DNA of 64,000 bases from Haemophilus sp. (lineage in GTDB: Bacteria; Pseudomonadota; Gammaproteobacteria; Enterobacterales; Pasteurellaceae): assembly GCA_019423025.1 (NCBI GenBank), contig JAHZCD010000003.1:151259-215258 (forward strand), written 5' to 3'. Numbering within the stretch: position 1 is the first letter of the stretch; each line of letters opens with the position of its first letter. Below, in pieces: positions 52,816 to 61,783 of this stretch. Made by a program: the position numbers and the translations under genes. The notes beneath the pieces were generated by a model. The model was not told the DNA's origin and did not search any database. It saw only the letters and a program-made list of their open reading frames with translations.

Positions 52816-52870
52816 GTGCGGTCAGAAAAAACAATGTTTTATTGAACTCAAAGAAAACAAGGAGAAAAAG

Positions 52871-53014
52871 ATGTTAAAACGAAAAACCTTTTTAAAGAAA
52901 AAAGCATCAAGAGATATTTCAGCCTCACGTAATTTACGTCTAAGACGTTTTAAACACCGTAAAGCACAACAATTCCAACGCCATGCATTACAATTAGTGA
53001 TTCAAGATATCTAA
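52871..53014 (+). CDS. Small basic protein of unknown function
   Basis: A 47-residue ORF, MLKRKTFLKKKASRDISASR at the start, contains about 18 Lys/Arg and ends LQLVIQDI. It is preceded by a strong AAGGAG site with seven bases to the ATG, and it ends directly before a strong terminator, both signs of a real gene. It lies between mltF and raiA. The composition suggests RNA or ribosome binding, which would suit the raiA neighbour, but no family is recognised. Confidence 0.65.
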   Translation: MLKRKTFLKKKASRDISASRNLRLRRFKHRKAQQFQRHALQLVIQDI

Positions 53015-53046
53015 AAAAGGGCGAACATCATGTTCGCCCTTTTTAT
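53015..53046. terminator. Bidirectional terminator before raiA
   Basis: AAGGGCGAACA/TGTTCGCCCTT with a 3-base loop and T-rich flanks separates the small ORF and raiA. Confidence 0.92.
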
Positions 53047-53060
53047 TTATTCATTATCCT

Positions 53061-53384
53061 TTATTTTTCAAAAGAATCTTTCAAACGCTCATCTGCTCGG
53101 CGGGATTCGCCTTTATGTTGAAGTTTATTTAATTGGCGTTCTAATTTTTCTTCAACTTCATTGATCGCTTTATACATATCATCAGCCGTTGCAGTGGCTA
53201 ACAGATTACCTAACGGGGTTCCAATTGAAGCCTCTACAGAAAAGCCGTTTGGCACTTTACTTAAAACAAAGTGCGGGCTAATCAATTGAGTGTGCCATTT
53301 CTCTAATTTTGCAAGTCTTCCCTCCACATGTTCACGAATTGCAGGGGTGATTTCCATTTGTTTACTTGTGATATTGAGTGTCAT
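53061..53384 (-). CDS. raiA: Ribosome-associated inhibitor A / hibernation factor
   Basis: RaiA/HPF proteins bind the 30S decoding site in stationary phase. The 107-residue protein has the family start MTLNITSKQMEITPAIREHV, a conserved KLEKWHTQL and the C-terminal ADDMYKAINEVEEKLERQLNKLQ helix. It may be RaiA or short HPF; sequence is closer to RaiA-like. A small GAACC/GGTTC hairpin (53407-53424) lies in its leader. Confidence 0.9.
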   Translation of the reverse strand: MTLNITSKQMEITPAIREHVEGRLAKLEKWHTQLISPHFVLSKVPNGFSVEASIGTPLGNLLATATADDMYKAINEVEEKLERQLNKLQHKGESRRADERLKDSFEK

Positions 53385-53406
53385 AGCATTTACCTCTTTT
53401 GCTTAA

Positions 53407-53424
53407 ATGAACCCTTCGGTTCCG
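53407..53424 (-). promoter_or_regulatory. raiA leader hairpin
   Basis: GAACC-CTTC-GGTTC forms a 5-bp stem with a short loop upstream of raiA. Its function is unknown. Confidence 0.35.
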
Positions 53425-53583
53425 TTCATCTTTAATAACAACATATCGACCTTGAACCACTTTTTCAAGTGCTTTTAGGTAAATAAAAAAACAAATGTTC
53501 AAAAATATGATCGGGATCTAATTTCTGAAAAAATGTGATTTCATTTCCGTGTAAACTTGTTATGATGTAAAGCTGTAAACAAC

Positions 53584-53615
53584 AAAGGGAAGCGTTCAGC
53601 TTCCCTTTTCTTTTT
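53584..53615. terminator. Terminator downstream of the alanine/glycine symporter gene
   Basis: AAAGGGAAGC/GCTTCCCTTT with a 5-base loop lies past the symporter stop. On the plus strand it is followed by a T-rich run. Confidence 0.85.
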
Positions 53616-53625
53616 ACGATATGAA

Positions 53626-54996
53626 TTAGGCTAATTCATCTTGATCATGTTGTGTGGCTTTTAAACGTTCAAAGTAATCTTTGGTTTCTGAAATAATCTC
53701 TTTGCGTAAACCAATTAATGCGACTAAGTTCGGGAAGGCCATTAAACCATTCACAATATCCGCTAAGATCCAAATTAAATCTAAAGTAAGGAATGAACCT
53801 GCTCCGACTAAAACAATAAACATGAAGCGATACAATTTAATACCACGAATACCAACTAAGTAAAGGAAACAACGCTCACCGTAGTAGCACCACCCTAAAA
53901 TAGTGGTGAAAGCAAAGAATAATAATCCTACTGTTACAATCGTTGCACCAAATGATGTACCTAATCCCTGTGCAAAAGCATAGTTAGTCACACTTGCACC
54001 TGAGAGCTCTGGGTTACTCCATGCTCCCGTAATAACTAGCACTAAGCCCGTCATCGTACATACGATGATGGTATCTAAGAATGTCCCTGTCATCGAAATT
54101 AAACCTTGGCGAACGGGCTCTTTCGTTTGCGCTGCTGCGGCTGCGATTGGCGCACTTCCTAAACCTGATTCATTTGAGAAAATACCGCGCGCCACACCCG
54201 ATTGAATGGCTTTCATCACGGTAAAGCCAACTGCACCACCTAAAGCTGCCTGAGGATTAAACGCACTCTGAATAATTAATGAAATTGCAGCAGGTAATTT
54301 ATCGTAATTAACGATTAAGATGATAATTGAGGTCGTCACATAACCCAGCGCCATAAAAGGCACAATGACTGCAGAAGCTCTCGCAATACGTCTTACTCCA
54401 CCAAGAATAATCATAGCGACCAATACCGTCACCACAGTTGCACTAATCACAACAGGCACGTTAAAGGTGTCTTGCATCGCATGCGTAATCGCATTCACTT
54501 GAGGGAAAGTACCGATACCGAAAAAGGCCACCAACACCCCAAATAACGCAAATAATTTCGCTAACCATTTGATACCAAGACCACGTTCGATGTAATACAT
54601 TGGTCCACCAGCCATAAAACCGTATTTATCGCGCACACGATATTTCACTGCAAGCAAACATTCGGCATATTTGGTTGCCATGCCTAATAATGCAACTAGC
54701 CACATCCAAAAAATCGCGCCAGGTCCACCCGCTTGTACTGCGGTCGCTACACCCACGATATTCCCTGTACCAATGGTTGCCGCTAATGCGGTACAAAGTG
54801 CAGCAAAAGAAGACACGTCCCCTTTGCCTTTATTTGCACCACGAGCAAATAAATAGCCCAAGGCACGAGGCAAATAACGAATTTGCAAAAAGCCTAAACG
54901 AAGGGTGAGATAAAGTCCGGTTCCGGACAAAAGAATAAGTAGGGGCGGTCCCCATATAAAGCTACTAACAGCCGATAAGATTGTCTGTAATGACAT
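53626..54996 (-). CDS. alsT: Sodium:alanine/glycine symporter (AGCS family)
   Basis: The 456-residue membrane protein transports alanine or glycine with sodium. It starts MSLQTILSAVSSF at 54996 (GAGGAATC upstream) and shows the AGCS signature GTGNIVGVATAVQAGGPGAIFWMW. The frame stays open to 55269 but the first 91 codons would cover the glycine riboswitch. The riboswitch leader points to glycine as inducer and likely substrate. alsT is used as family name. Confidence 0.93.
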   Translation of the reverse strand: MSLQTILSAVSSFIWGPPLLILLSGTGLYLTLRLGFLQIRYLPRALGYLFARGANKGKGDVSSFAALCTALAATIGTGNIVGVATAVQAGGPGAIFWMWLVALLGMATKYAECLLAVKYRVRDKYGFMAGGPMYYIERGLGIKWLAKLFALFGVLVAFFGIGTFPQVNAITHAMQDTFNVPVVISATVVTVLVAMIILGGVRRIARASAVIVPFMALGYVTTSIIILIVNYDKLPAAISLIIQSAFNPQAALGGAVGFTVMKAIQSGVARGIFSNESGLGSAPIAAAAAQTKEPVRQGLISMTGTFLDTIIVCTMTGLVLVITGAWSNPELSGASVTNYAFAQGLGTSFGATIVTVGLLFFAFTTILGWCYYGERCFLYLVGIRGIKLYRFMFIVLVGAGSFLTLDLIWILADIVNGLMAFPNLVALIGLRKEIISETKDYFERLKATQHDQDELA

Positions 54997-55090
54997 TGAT
55001 GATTCCTCGTCGTTTAAAATACAAATAAACTCGACAAGGAGACAAGAAGAATCCCGATAGAAATATATTGATAATACGGATTGTCTTTTG

Positions 55091-55300
55091 CCCCTGTCCT
55101 TTTGCCTGAGCGTTTGGAAAACAATCGAAAAATCGACCGCTCTTTTGCGCCTTCGGCGTCCATTTACATCGATAAAATGCAATGGATCTCTCCAAGGGTT
55201 CGTCCAGTAACAGTCCCTGCAATCTTGCGATTGCGCCTGAAAGATTTTACCTCGTCGGCGTAGGGGCAATTCCCTACTCTCCAGCTACCTTCTTCCGAAC
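55091..55300 (-). promoter_or_regulatory. Tandem glycine riboswitch
   Basis: Two aptamer copies lie in a row on the minus strand upstream of the symporter gene. Aptamer I (55300-55198) has GTTCG/CGAAC P1 arms, GGAGAG, GCCGACGAGG and CAGGC; aptamer II (55196-55091) has CCCTTG/CAGGGG P1 arms, GGAGAG, GCCGAAGGCGC and CTCAGGCAAAAGGACAG. These are the conserved glycine riboswitch blocks. In other Pasteurellaceae the same symporter is glycine-activated. Aptamer II has an uptake-like variant (AAGAGCGGTC) in its variable loop. Confidence 0.92.
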
Positions 55301-55423
55301 TCACTTTTTACGTTTTATTTTTTATCGCAAAAAGTGTCGCGAATTTTAGCAAACTTGAAAGGCTAACTCAATGGATTGACAAAAAAAGGCTTAGATAACA
55401 AGGTGAAAGCAGATAAAAACAAA

Positions 55424-55549
55424 GTGCGGTCAAAAATTTTCTTATTTTTTGACCGCTCTTTTTTTTAATCAAAAAAGAAAGGCAGGTCATTACCTGCCTT
55501 TCTTTTTTGATTAAAAAAAAGAAAGGCAGGTCATTACCTGCCTTTATCC
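55424..55549 (-). terminator. Three stacked hairpins after tkt
   Basis: Reading towards tkt there are: a mixed uptake-signal hairpin AAAGTGCGGTCAAAAA/TTTTTGACCGCTCTTT (55424-55464), a 21-bp palindrome (arms 55467-55487 and 55492-55512) around AAAGGCAGGT/ACCTGCCTTT, and a second copy of the same AAAGGCAGGT hairpin (55522-55545). The last two terminate tkt; they look like a local duplication. Confidence 0.8.
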
Positions 55550-55559
55550 ATTTTAATAA

Positions 55560-57557
55560 TTATAAAATCTCTTTTGCTTTTGCTACCACGTTATCTACGG
55601 TGAAACCAAAGAGTTTAAATAATTGATCTGCTGGTGCTGATTCGCCAAAGCTGTTCATGCCTACTACACGACCTTCAAAGCCAACGTATTTATACCAGAA
55701 GTCTGCAATACCTGCTTCGATTGCAACACGTTTAGTTACAGCAGCTGGTAATACGCTTTCACGGTACGCTGCATCTTGTTTATCGAAACGGTTAGTGCTT
55801 GGCATAGAAACTACGCGTACTTTTTTACCTTCAGCACTCAACACATCTGCAGCTTTCACTGCTAATTCCACTTCAGAACCAGTCGCAATGAAGATTAACT
55901 CAGGTGTGCCATCACAGTCTTTTAATACATAAGCACCACGTTTAACTGCCTCTAATTGTGCAGAAGTGCGGTCCATTTGTGCTAAGTTTTGACGGGTAAA
56001 GATCAACGCACTTGGGCCATCTTGACGCTCAACCGCTTGTTGCCATGCGATGGCTGATTCCACTTGGTCACATGGACGCCATGTTTCAAGATTTGGAATT
56101 AAGCGTAATGATGTAGTTTGCTCAACTGGTTGGTGAGTTGGTCCATCTTCGCCTAAACCGATCGAGTCGTGTGTATAAACAAAGAGTGAGCGTTGTTTCA
56201 TTAATGCCGCCATACGCACCGCATTGTGTGCATATTCGTAGAACATTAAGAAAGTTGCGCCATAAGGAATGAAACCGCCGTGTAAAGCAATACCATTCAT
56301 GATCGCAGACATACCAAACTCACGCACACCATAGTTGATATAGTTACCGCCTACGTTTTCGTGTGCACGAATTGGTTTAGAACCGCTCCATAACGTTAAG
56401 TTAGAGCTTGCTAAGTCTGCAGAGCCACCTAAGAACTCAGGTAATACATGTGCATAAGCTTCGATTGCATTTTGTGATGCTTTACGGCTCGCAATGCTTG
56501 CAGGATTCGCTTGTAATTTTTCAATGAACGCTTTAGATTCTACTGTCCAATTTGCCGGTAATTCACCGTTTACACGACGTGTAAATTCTGCAGCAAGTTC
56601 TGGATATGCTTTTGCATAAGCCGCAAATTTTTCTTCCCAAGATTTTTCTGCTGCAGCGCCTTTTTCTTTCGCAGACCATTCTGCATAGTACTCAGCCGGA
56701 ATTTCAAATGGAGCATATTCCCAGCCTAGAGCTTTACGGGTTAATGCGATTTCTTCATCACCTAATGGTGCACCGTGGCAATCATGAGAACCTGATTTAT
56801 TTGGTGAACCAAAACCGATGATGGTTTTACAAATAATTAATGTTGGTTTTTCTTTTTCTGCTTGAGCAAGAATGGTTGCGGCACGAATTTGTTCTGCATC
56901 GTGACCATCTACATTACGAATTACTTGCCATCCATAAGCTTCAAAACGTGCTGCAGTATCATCACTGAACCAACCATCAACATGACCATCAATCGAAATG
57001 TTGTTGTCATCGTAGAATGCGATTAATTTTCCAAGGCCTAATGTTCCTGCTAAAGAGCAAGCTTCATGAGAAATCCCTTCCATTAAACAGCCATCACCTA
57101 AGAACACATAAGTGTGGTGGTCTACGATTTCATGACCTTCACGGTTAAATTGACCTGCTAATGTTTTCTCAGCAATCGCCATGCCCACGGCATTAGTGAT
57201 ACCTTGGCCTAACGGACCAGTTGTGGTTTCCACACCTGGTGCATAACCATATTCTGGATGGCCTGGGGTTTTAGAATGTAATTGACGGAATTGTTTTAAA
57301 TCTTCGATAGAAAGATCATAGCCTGTTAAATGTAATAAGCTATAGATCAACATTGAACCGTGGCCATTAGAAAGCACAAAACGGTCGCGATCGGCCCATT
57401 TAGGATTGTTTGGGTTATGTTTTAAAAAATCGCGCCATAATACTTCAGCGATATCCGCCATTCCCATTGGTGCACCTGGGTGGCCTGATTTTGCTTTTTG
57501 TACTGCATCCATTGATAGCGCACGAATTGCGTTGGCGAGTTGTCTACGAGTTGCCAT
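55560..57557 (-). CDS. tkt: Transketolase
   Basis: Transketolase transfers two-carbon units in the pentose phosphate pathway with thiamine diphosphate. The 665 residues have the N-terminal GHPGAPMGMA, the TPP-binding motif GDGCLMEGISHEA and the central DSIGLGEDGPTHQPVEQ. Start follows GGAGAAAAAC. It is the only gene between the symporter and ytjB and ends at two stacked terminator hairpins. Whether it is tktA or tktB type is not decided. Confidence 0.97.
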   Translation of the reverse strand: MATRRQLANAIRALSMDAVQKAKSGHPGAPMGMADIAEVLWRDFLKHNPNNPKWADRDRFVLSNGHGSMLIYSLLHLTGYDLSIEDLKQFRQLHSKTPGHPEYGYAPGVETTTGPLGQGITNAVGMAIAEKTLAGQFNREGHEIVDHHTYVFLGDGCLMEGISHEACSLAGTLGLGKLIAFYDDNNISIDGHVDGWFSDDTAARFEAYGWQVIRNVDGHDAEQIRAATILAQAEKEKPTLIICKTIIGFGSPNKSGSHDCHGAPLGDEEIALTRKALGWEYAPFEIPAEYYAEWSAKEKGAAAEKSWEEKFAAYAKAYPELAAEFTRRVNGELPANWTVESKAFIEKLQANPASIASRKASQNAIEAYAHVLPEFLGGSADLASSNLTLWSGSKPIRAHENVGGNYINYGVREFGMSAIMNGIALHGGFIPYGATFLMFYEYAHNAVRMAALMKQRSLFVYTHDSIGLGEDGPTHQPVEQTTSLRLIPNLETWRPCDQVESAIAWQQAVERQDGPSALIFTRQNLAQMDRTSAQLEAVKRGAYVLKDCDGTPELIFIATGSEVELAVKAADVLSAEGKKVRVVSMPSTNRFDKQDAAYRESVLPAAVTKRVAIEAGIADFWYKYVGFEGRVVGMNSFGESAPADQLFKLFGFTVDNVVAKAKEIL

Positions 57558-57642
57558 GTTTTTCTCCTATCTAAATAATTCCGAGTATTCTAACCTATTT
57601 ACTGATTGACTTGAGCAATATCTGCAATTTTATTTACCTTGA

Positions 57643-58344
57643 TCAAATTCTACGACGACGTTGATGAAAACGCTGGCTACTCGATTTACCTTGTAAATTA
57701 ACTACCGTTTTAGTTTCCACTGGTTTTCGATATGTTCGACGATAATGACTTAAAAAATAATGAATGGAACTGGCAAATAAAGCGCCTAATAAAAAGACCA
57801 CCACAATTTCACCATATAAACGATGGAAGACTTGATTAATTTTGCTCTGCGTCGTTTGAGCATATTGCGCGTCAAATGTCACCCGCAAAAAGCCACGAAC
57901 AGCATTATTGGAAGCAGAGTAAATGGGCTCAACAATTTGCTGTGTTGAAAATTCACCTTCATTTTTATGTTCTAGGCCAAGTTGCTCACGAAGATTGCCG
58001 GTATTAGTACTTTGTGCCAATTCTTTGCCGTTATAATCATAAATGGTCGCATCAAGCACAAAATTCTCTTTAACTAAATTATCTAAATTTTCAACGAGCT
58101 GATCGGATTTAGCATTATTGGTTAATAAAACTGAAAATAAATTGGCTTGCTGACGAACCAAAGTATGCGATAAATTTGCGACTTGATTCACACTTGAAAG
58201 CTGTGAACCAATCTTAAATTGTTTCACACCAAACAAAATCACGGCCATGGCACCGATACAAAGCAGCACGATGAGCCCAAACATCAATGATTTTTGAAGT
58301 TTTTCTTTAATTAATTGCACGTTGTTTTTCCATTTTTTCGCCAA
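57643..58344 (-). CDS. ytjB: YtjB/SMP family inner-membrane protein
   Basis: The 233-residue protein has a membrane segment near the N-terminus (LMFGLIVLLCIGAMAVILFG), a periplasmic region of ~140 residues with DATIYDYNGKELAQST and FLRVTFDA, and a second membrane segment (IVVVFLLGALFASSIHYFL), then a basic cytoplasmic tail RRRR. It matches the YtjB/Smp family and is divergent from serB, as in E. coli. The function is unknown. Confidence 0.88.
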   Translation of the reverse strand: MAKKWKNNVQLIKEKLQKSLMFGLIVLLCIGAMAVILFGVKQFKIGSQLSSVNQVANLSHTLVRQQANLFSVLLTNNAKSDQLVENLDNLVKENFVLDATIYDYNGKELAQSTNTGNLREQLGLEHKNEGEFSTQQIVEPIYSASNNAVRGFLRVTFDAQYAQTTQSKINQVFHRLYGEIVVVFLLGALFASSIHYFLSHYRRTYRKPVETKTVVNLQGKSSSQRFHQRRRRI

Positions 58345-58388
58345 GATCGGCTAGAATAGATGAGTATTCACAATTTACAGGATTTTCT

Positions 58389-59333
58389 ATGCAAATTCAA
58401 AACCTTGCAAGCATTACCCAAAAATATCCCAAATTCCCCACCGCACTTTCGTCTGATTTGCCTCGCTCCGATGAATCGCATGTGTTTATTTTATACGGTA
58501 CAACGCTGAATTTAGCGAAATTACTCGAATTTCAACAAAAGTGCGGTCAATCTTTCCAGTGTTTTGATGCATGGAACGTTGAAAAAAATACCATTGTCCT
58601 TTTAAAAGGCAAATGGCTAGCCAATTTTATTGCCCATGCTCACGACCTGCAATTAGACATCGCCAAACTGGATTTTGATGCAAAATTATCAGAAAAAGGT
58701 TTATTGGTAATGGATATGGATTCTACGGCGATTCAAATTGAATGTATCGATGAAATTGCTAAACTGGCTGGCACAGGTGAATTAGTTTCTGCCATTACTG
58801 AAAGCGCAATGCGTGGAGAGCTCGATTTTGAACAAAGTTTGCGTCGACGTGTGAGAACACTTAAAGGCGCACCAGAAACGATTTTGCAACAAGTACGTGA
58901 AAAATTACCGTTAATGCCGGGCTTAATTGAAACCATTAAGACATTACAACAACATGGTTGGAAAACTGCCATTGCTTCTGGTGGTTTTACCTATTTCGCC
59001 GATTACTTAAAAAGTTTATTAAACCTCGATTTTGCGGCGTCTAATCAATTTGAAATTATTGATGGCACGCTGACTGGCAATGTAAAAGGTAACGTGGTCG
59101 ATGCACAATACAAAGCGAATACCTTGCAAAAACTCGCTGAAGAATACAACATTCCACGCAAAAATACCCTTGCTATTGGTGATGGCGCTAATGATTTAGC
59201 GATGATGAAGGTCGCCGGATTAGGCGTAGCATTCCATGCCAAACCGAAGGTGCAACAACAAGCACAAATTGTGGTAAACTTTGCTGACTTAACCGCACTT
59301 TTATGTCTTTTAAGTGCAAATGATCGAATTTAA
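58389..59333 (+). CDS. serB: Phosphoserine phosphatase
   Basis: SerB hydrolyses phosphoserine to serine. The 314 residues include a short N-terminal regulatory region and the HAD core with the nucleophile Asp109 in MDMDSTAIQIECIDE, GALDFEQS-like GELDFEQSLRRRV and the GDGANDLAMM motif. Uptake signals near 58440 and 58541 lie inside. It is divergent from ytjB and precedes yajQ by 20 bases. Confidence 0.96.
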   Translation: MQIQNLASITQKYPKFPTALSSDLPRSDESHVFILYGTTLNLAKLLEFQQKCGQSFQCFDAWNVEKNTIVLLKGKWLANFIAHAHDLQLDIAKLDFDAKLSEKGLLVMDMDSTAIQIECIDEIAKLAGTGELVSAITESAMRGELDFEQSLRRRVRTLKGAPETILQQVREKLPLMPGLIETIKTLQQHGWKTAIASGGFTYFADYLKSLLNLDFAASNQFEIIDGTLTGNVKGNVVDAQYKANTLQKLAEEYNIPRKNTLAIGDGANDLAMMKVAGLGVAFHAKPKVQQQAQIVVNFADLTALLCLLSANDRI

Positions 59334-59353
59334 TTCATTTTGGGAGAAAACTT

Positions 59354-59845
59354 ATGCCATCTTTTGATATCGTATCTGAAATTACTATGCACGAAGTGCG
59401 TAATGCGGTTGAAAATGCAAACCGCGTATTAAGTACACGTTATGATTTCCGTGGTGTGGAAGCCGTCATTGAATTAAATGAAAAAAGCGAAACAGTGAAA
59501 GTGACCACAGAATCTGATTTCCAATTAGAACAATTAATTGAAATCTTGATTGGTGCGTTTGTAAAACGTGGCATTGAGCATAGCTCATTGGATATTCCAA
59601 CAGAAAGTGAACATCACGGTAAACTTTACACCAAAGAAATCAAATTAAAACAAGGGATTGAACCAGAGATGGCGAAAAAAATCACTAAATTAGTGAAAGA
59701 TTCAAAAATCAAAGTTCAAACTCAAATTCAAGGTGAACAAGTACGCGTAACCGGCAAATCCCGTGATGATTTACAAGCTGTTATTCAATTAGTGAAAGGC
59801 GCTGAATTAGGTCAACCATTCCAATTTAATAACTTTAGAGATTAA
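59354..59845 (+). CDS. yajQ: YajQ family nucleotide-binding protein
   Basis: The 163-residue protein matches the YajQ (UPF0234) family, which binds nucleotides including cyclic di-GMP in some bacteria. Typical is the start PSFDIVSEITMHEVRNAVEN and the end KSRDDLQAVIQLVKGAELGQPFQFNNFR. The family has two similar subdomains. Start follows GGGAGAAAAC. The secreted-protein gene follows in a 4-base gap. Confidence 0.96.
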   Translation: MPSFDIVSEITMHEVRNAVENANRVLSTRYDFRGVEAVIELNEKSETVKVTTESDFQLEQLIEILIGAFVKRGIEHSSLDIPTESEHHGKLYTKEIKLKQGIEPEMAKKITKLVKDSKIKVQTQIQGEQVRVTGKSRDDLQAVIQLVKGAELGQPFQFNNFRD

Positions 59846-59849
59846 TTTA

Positions 59850-60326
59850 ATGAAAAAATATCTTTGGGTATTTTGGGCTGCCGTTCCACTATGTTCGTTC
59901 GCAAATGAGAATGCCATGAATCTCGGTGATAGCGTCATTGATGTTGTAAAATGTGAAAGCACCAAAGGGGAAAAACTTTGGGTCGCGCTAAATAATCTTA
60001 AAACATTCACTTACATGAAAAACGATGTGAATGTGGCTGATCAAACGATAGATAATGCTTACTTACAAGCTTATGCCACAGAAGCGACTCTTTTTCTTCC
60101 ACCAACAGAAAATAATCAGTTGTGGACGATAATAAAAGAAAGAGCAGTAGATAAGACGAGCATCAGTCAAGTTACTATCGATTTGCGTAATAAGAAAGGT
60201 AAGCTAATTTCTCATGCTGCTTGCAAACGAAATGACGAGACTTTTTCATTATTAATGGGATCGAGTTTCGATATAAAAGAGCCTACCGATAAAATCCTTG
60301 AATTAATGGATCCACTTCCACAATAA
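59850..60326 (+). CDS. Secreted protein of unknown function
   Basis: I do not recognise this 158-residue protein. It begins with a signal peptide MKKYLWVFWAAVPLCSFA and a likely cleavage before NENAM. The mature part has a few cysteines (VKCESTKGE and HAACKRND) that could form one disulfide and mixed alpha/beta segments such as WVALNNLKTFTYMK. It starts only 4 bases after yajQ, so it is probably translated from the serB-yajQ transcript, and ends at a variant uptake-signal terminator. Confidence 0.7.
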   Translation: MKKYLWVFWAAVPLCSFANENAMNLGDSVIDVVKCESTKGEKLWVALNNLKTFTYMKNDVNVADQTIDNAYLQAYATEATLFLPPTENNQLWTIIKERAVDKTSISQVTIDLRNKKGKLISHAACKRNDETFSLLMGSSFDIKEPTDKILELMDPLPQ

Positions 60327-60330
60327 AACT

Positions 60331-60374
60331 AAAGAGCGGTCAAAAAACACAACATTTTTTGACCGCTCTTTTTA
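60331..60374. terminator. Perfect 17-bp hairpin of variant uptake signals
   Basis: AAAGAGCGGTCAAAAAA pairs with TTTTTTGACCGCTCTTT (loop of 7), a perfect stem between convergent genes. The core AAGAGCGGT differs from the uptake signal by one base. Confidence 0.92.
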
Positions 60375-60384
60375 TTTGCGTTAA

Positions 60385-61758
60385 TTAAGCTAATCTCGCT
60401 TTTGCTTCTGCAATCGCTTCTGCTACACGAAGTGGTGAAACCCCACCTTTCGCACAACGTTTATCTAAACAAGATTGTAGTGAAAGAATGTCATATACAT
60501 CATCCCCTACCACATCACTGAATTGACGGAATTCAGGAATGGTTAAGTCTTCCAAGGCTTTGCCTTTTTCAATGGCATAAACCACGGTTTCACCGACAAT
60601 ATGGTGAGAATCACGGAATGGTACACCTTTTGCTACAAGATAATCTGCTAGCTCTGTTGCATTTGAGTAGCCTTTTAAAGCAGCTTCACGAGTACGATCG
60701 GTATTCACTTTTAATTCATCTAATACAAAAGTCGCCATATCTACGCAATCTTGCCAGGTATCTAACGCATCAAAGATCCCTTCTTTGTCTTCTTGCATAT
60801 CTTTGTTATACGCTAACGGTAAACCTTTTAAGGTCATCAACATACCTGTTAATGCGCCCATGACACGCCCCGCTTTACCACGAATCAATTCACAAGCATC
60901 CGGATTTTTCTTTTGTGGCATTAAAGAGGAACCTGAAGTCACACGATCGGATAATTCCACAAAATTCGCTTCACCACTGTTAAAAATGATCATATCTTCT
61001 GCGAAACGAGAAAGGTGCGCCATACTTAAAGATGCCGTTGAAAGTAATTCCACAATATGGTCACGATCAGACACACTATCCAAACTATTACGCGTCGCAA
61101 AAGCAAAACCTAAATCTGAGGCTAATTGTTCACGATCGACTGCATAGGCAGTTCCCGCAAGTGCGCCACTGCCTAATGGACAGCTATTCATGCGTTTATA
61201 AGCATCAGCGAGACGTGAATAATCACGCTCAAACATTTCCACATAAGCCATACACCAATGGGCAAAAGTGATTGGTTGTGCTCGTTGTAAATGGGTATAA
61301 CCCGGCATCACCGCATCTTGCGTATTTTCAGCAGTTTGTACCAAGTGGCGTTGAAGATTACGAACAGACTCTTGTAACTCGATTACACGCTGTTTGCACC
61401 ACATTTTGATATCGAGTGCAACTTGGTCATTACGGCTACGACCCGTGTGTAATTTTTTACCTAAATTACCCACTTTATCGATAAGCTTACTTTCCACCCA
61501 GCTATGAATATCTTCTGCATCATCCTGCAAAATCGCTTGTGGATTTGACCGCACTTCGATTAATAATTCATTTAAGGCAACGTCTAGCTGTTGTTGCTCT
61601 TCAGCACTCAATACACCGACATTGACTAAAGCTTTAGACCAGCCAATGGAGCCTTCAATATCTTGCTCTGCCAAGCGATAATCAAAACGCAGGCTATCAT
61701 TAAAATCTTTAAAACGTTTATCTGTCGCTTGTGTAAAACGACCACCCCAGAGAGCCAT
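60385..61758 (-). CDS. argH: Argininosuccinate lyase
   Basis: ArgH splits argininosuccinate into arginine and fumarate, the last step of arginine synthesis. The 457 residues match the family, with the N-terminal LWGGRFTQATDKRFKDFN, HTGRSRNDQVALD and the signature SGSSLMPQKKNPDACEL. AAGGATAACCT precedes the ATG. It stands alone on the minus strand, divergent from rho, with a paired ArgR operator upstream. An uptake signal lies inside near 61549. Confidence 0.97.
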   Translation of the reverse strand: MALWGGRFTQATDKRFKDFNDSLRFDYRLAEQDIEGSIGWSKALVNVGVLSAEEQQQLDVALNELLIEVRSNPQAILQDDAEDIHSWVESKLIDKVGNLGKKLHTGRSRNDQVALDIKMWCKQRVIELQESVRNLQRHLVQTAENTQDAVMPGYTHLQRAQPITFAHWCMAYVEMFERDYSRLADAYKRMNSCPLGSGALAGTAYAVDREQLASDLGFAFATRNSLDSVSDRDHIVELLSTASLSMAHLSRFAEDMIIFNSGEANFVELSDRVTSGSSLMPQKKNPDACELIRGKAGRVMGALTGMLMTLKGLPLAYNKDMQEDKEGIFDALDTWQDCVDMATFVLDELKVNTDRTREAALKGYSNATELADYLVAKGVPFRDSHHIVGETVVYAIEKGKALEDLTIPEFRQFSDVVGDDVYDILSLQSCLDKRCAKGGVSPLRVAEAIAEAKARLA

Positions 61759-61783
61759 AGGTTATCCTTCTCTTAATACTAAA

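Noticed and set aside
54965..55222. 85-codon minus-strand frame in the symporter leader
   Set aside because: It covers the riboswitch and is out of frame with the gene; no protein features.
54997..55269. Longer N-terminus for the alanine/glycine symporter
   Set aside because: The extra 91 codons lie in the tandem glycine riboswitch; the family starts at the ATG at 54996 with a good ribosome binding site.
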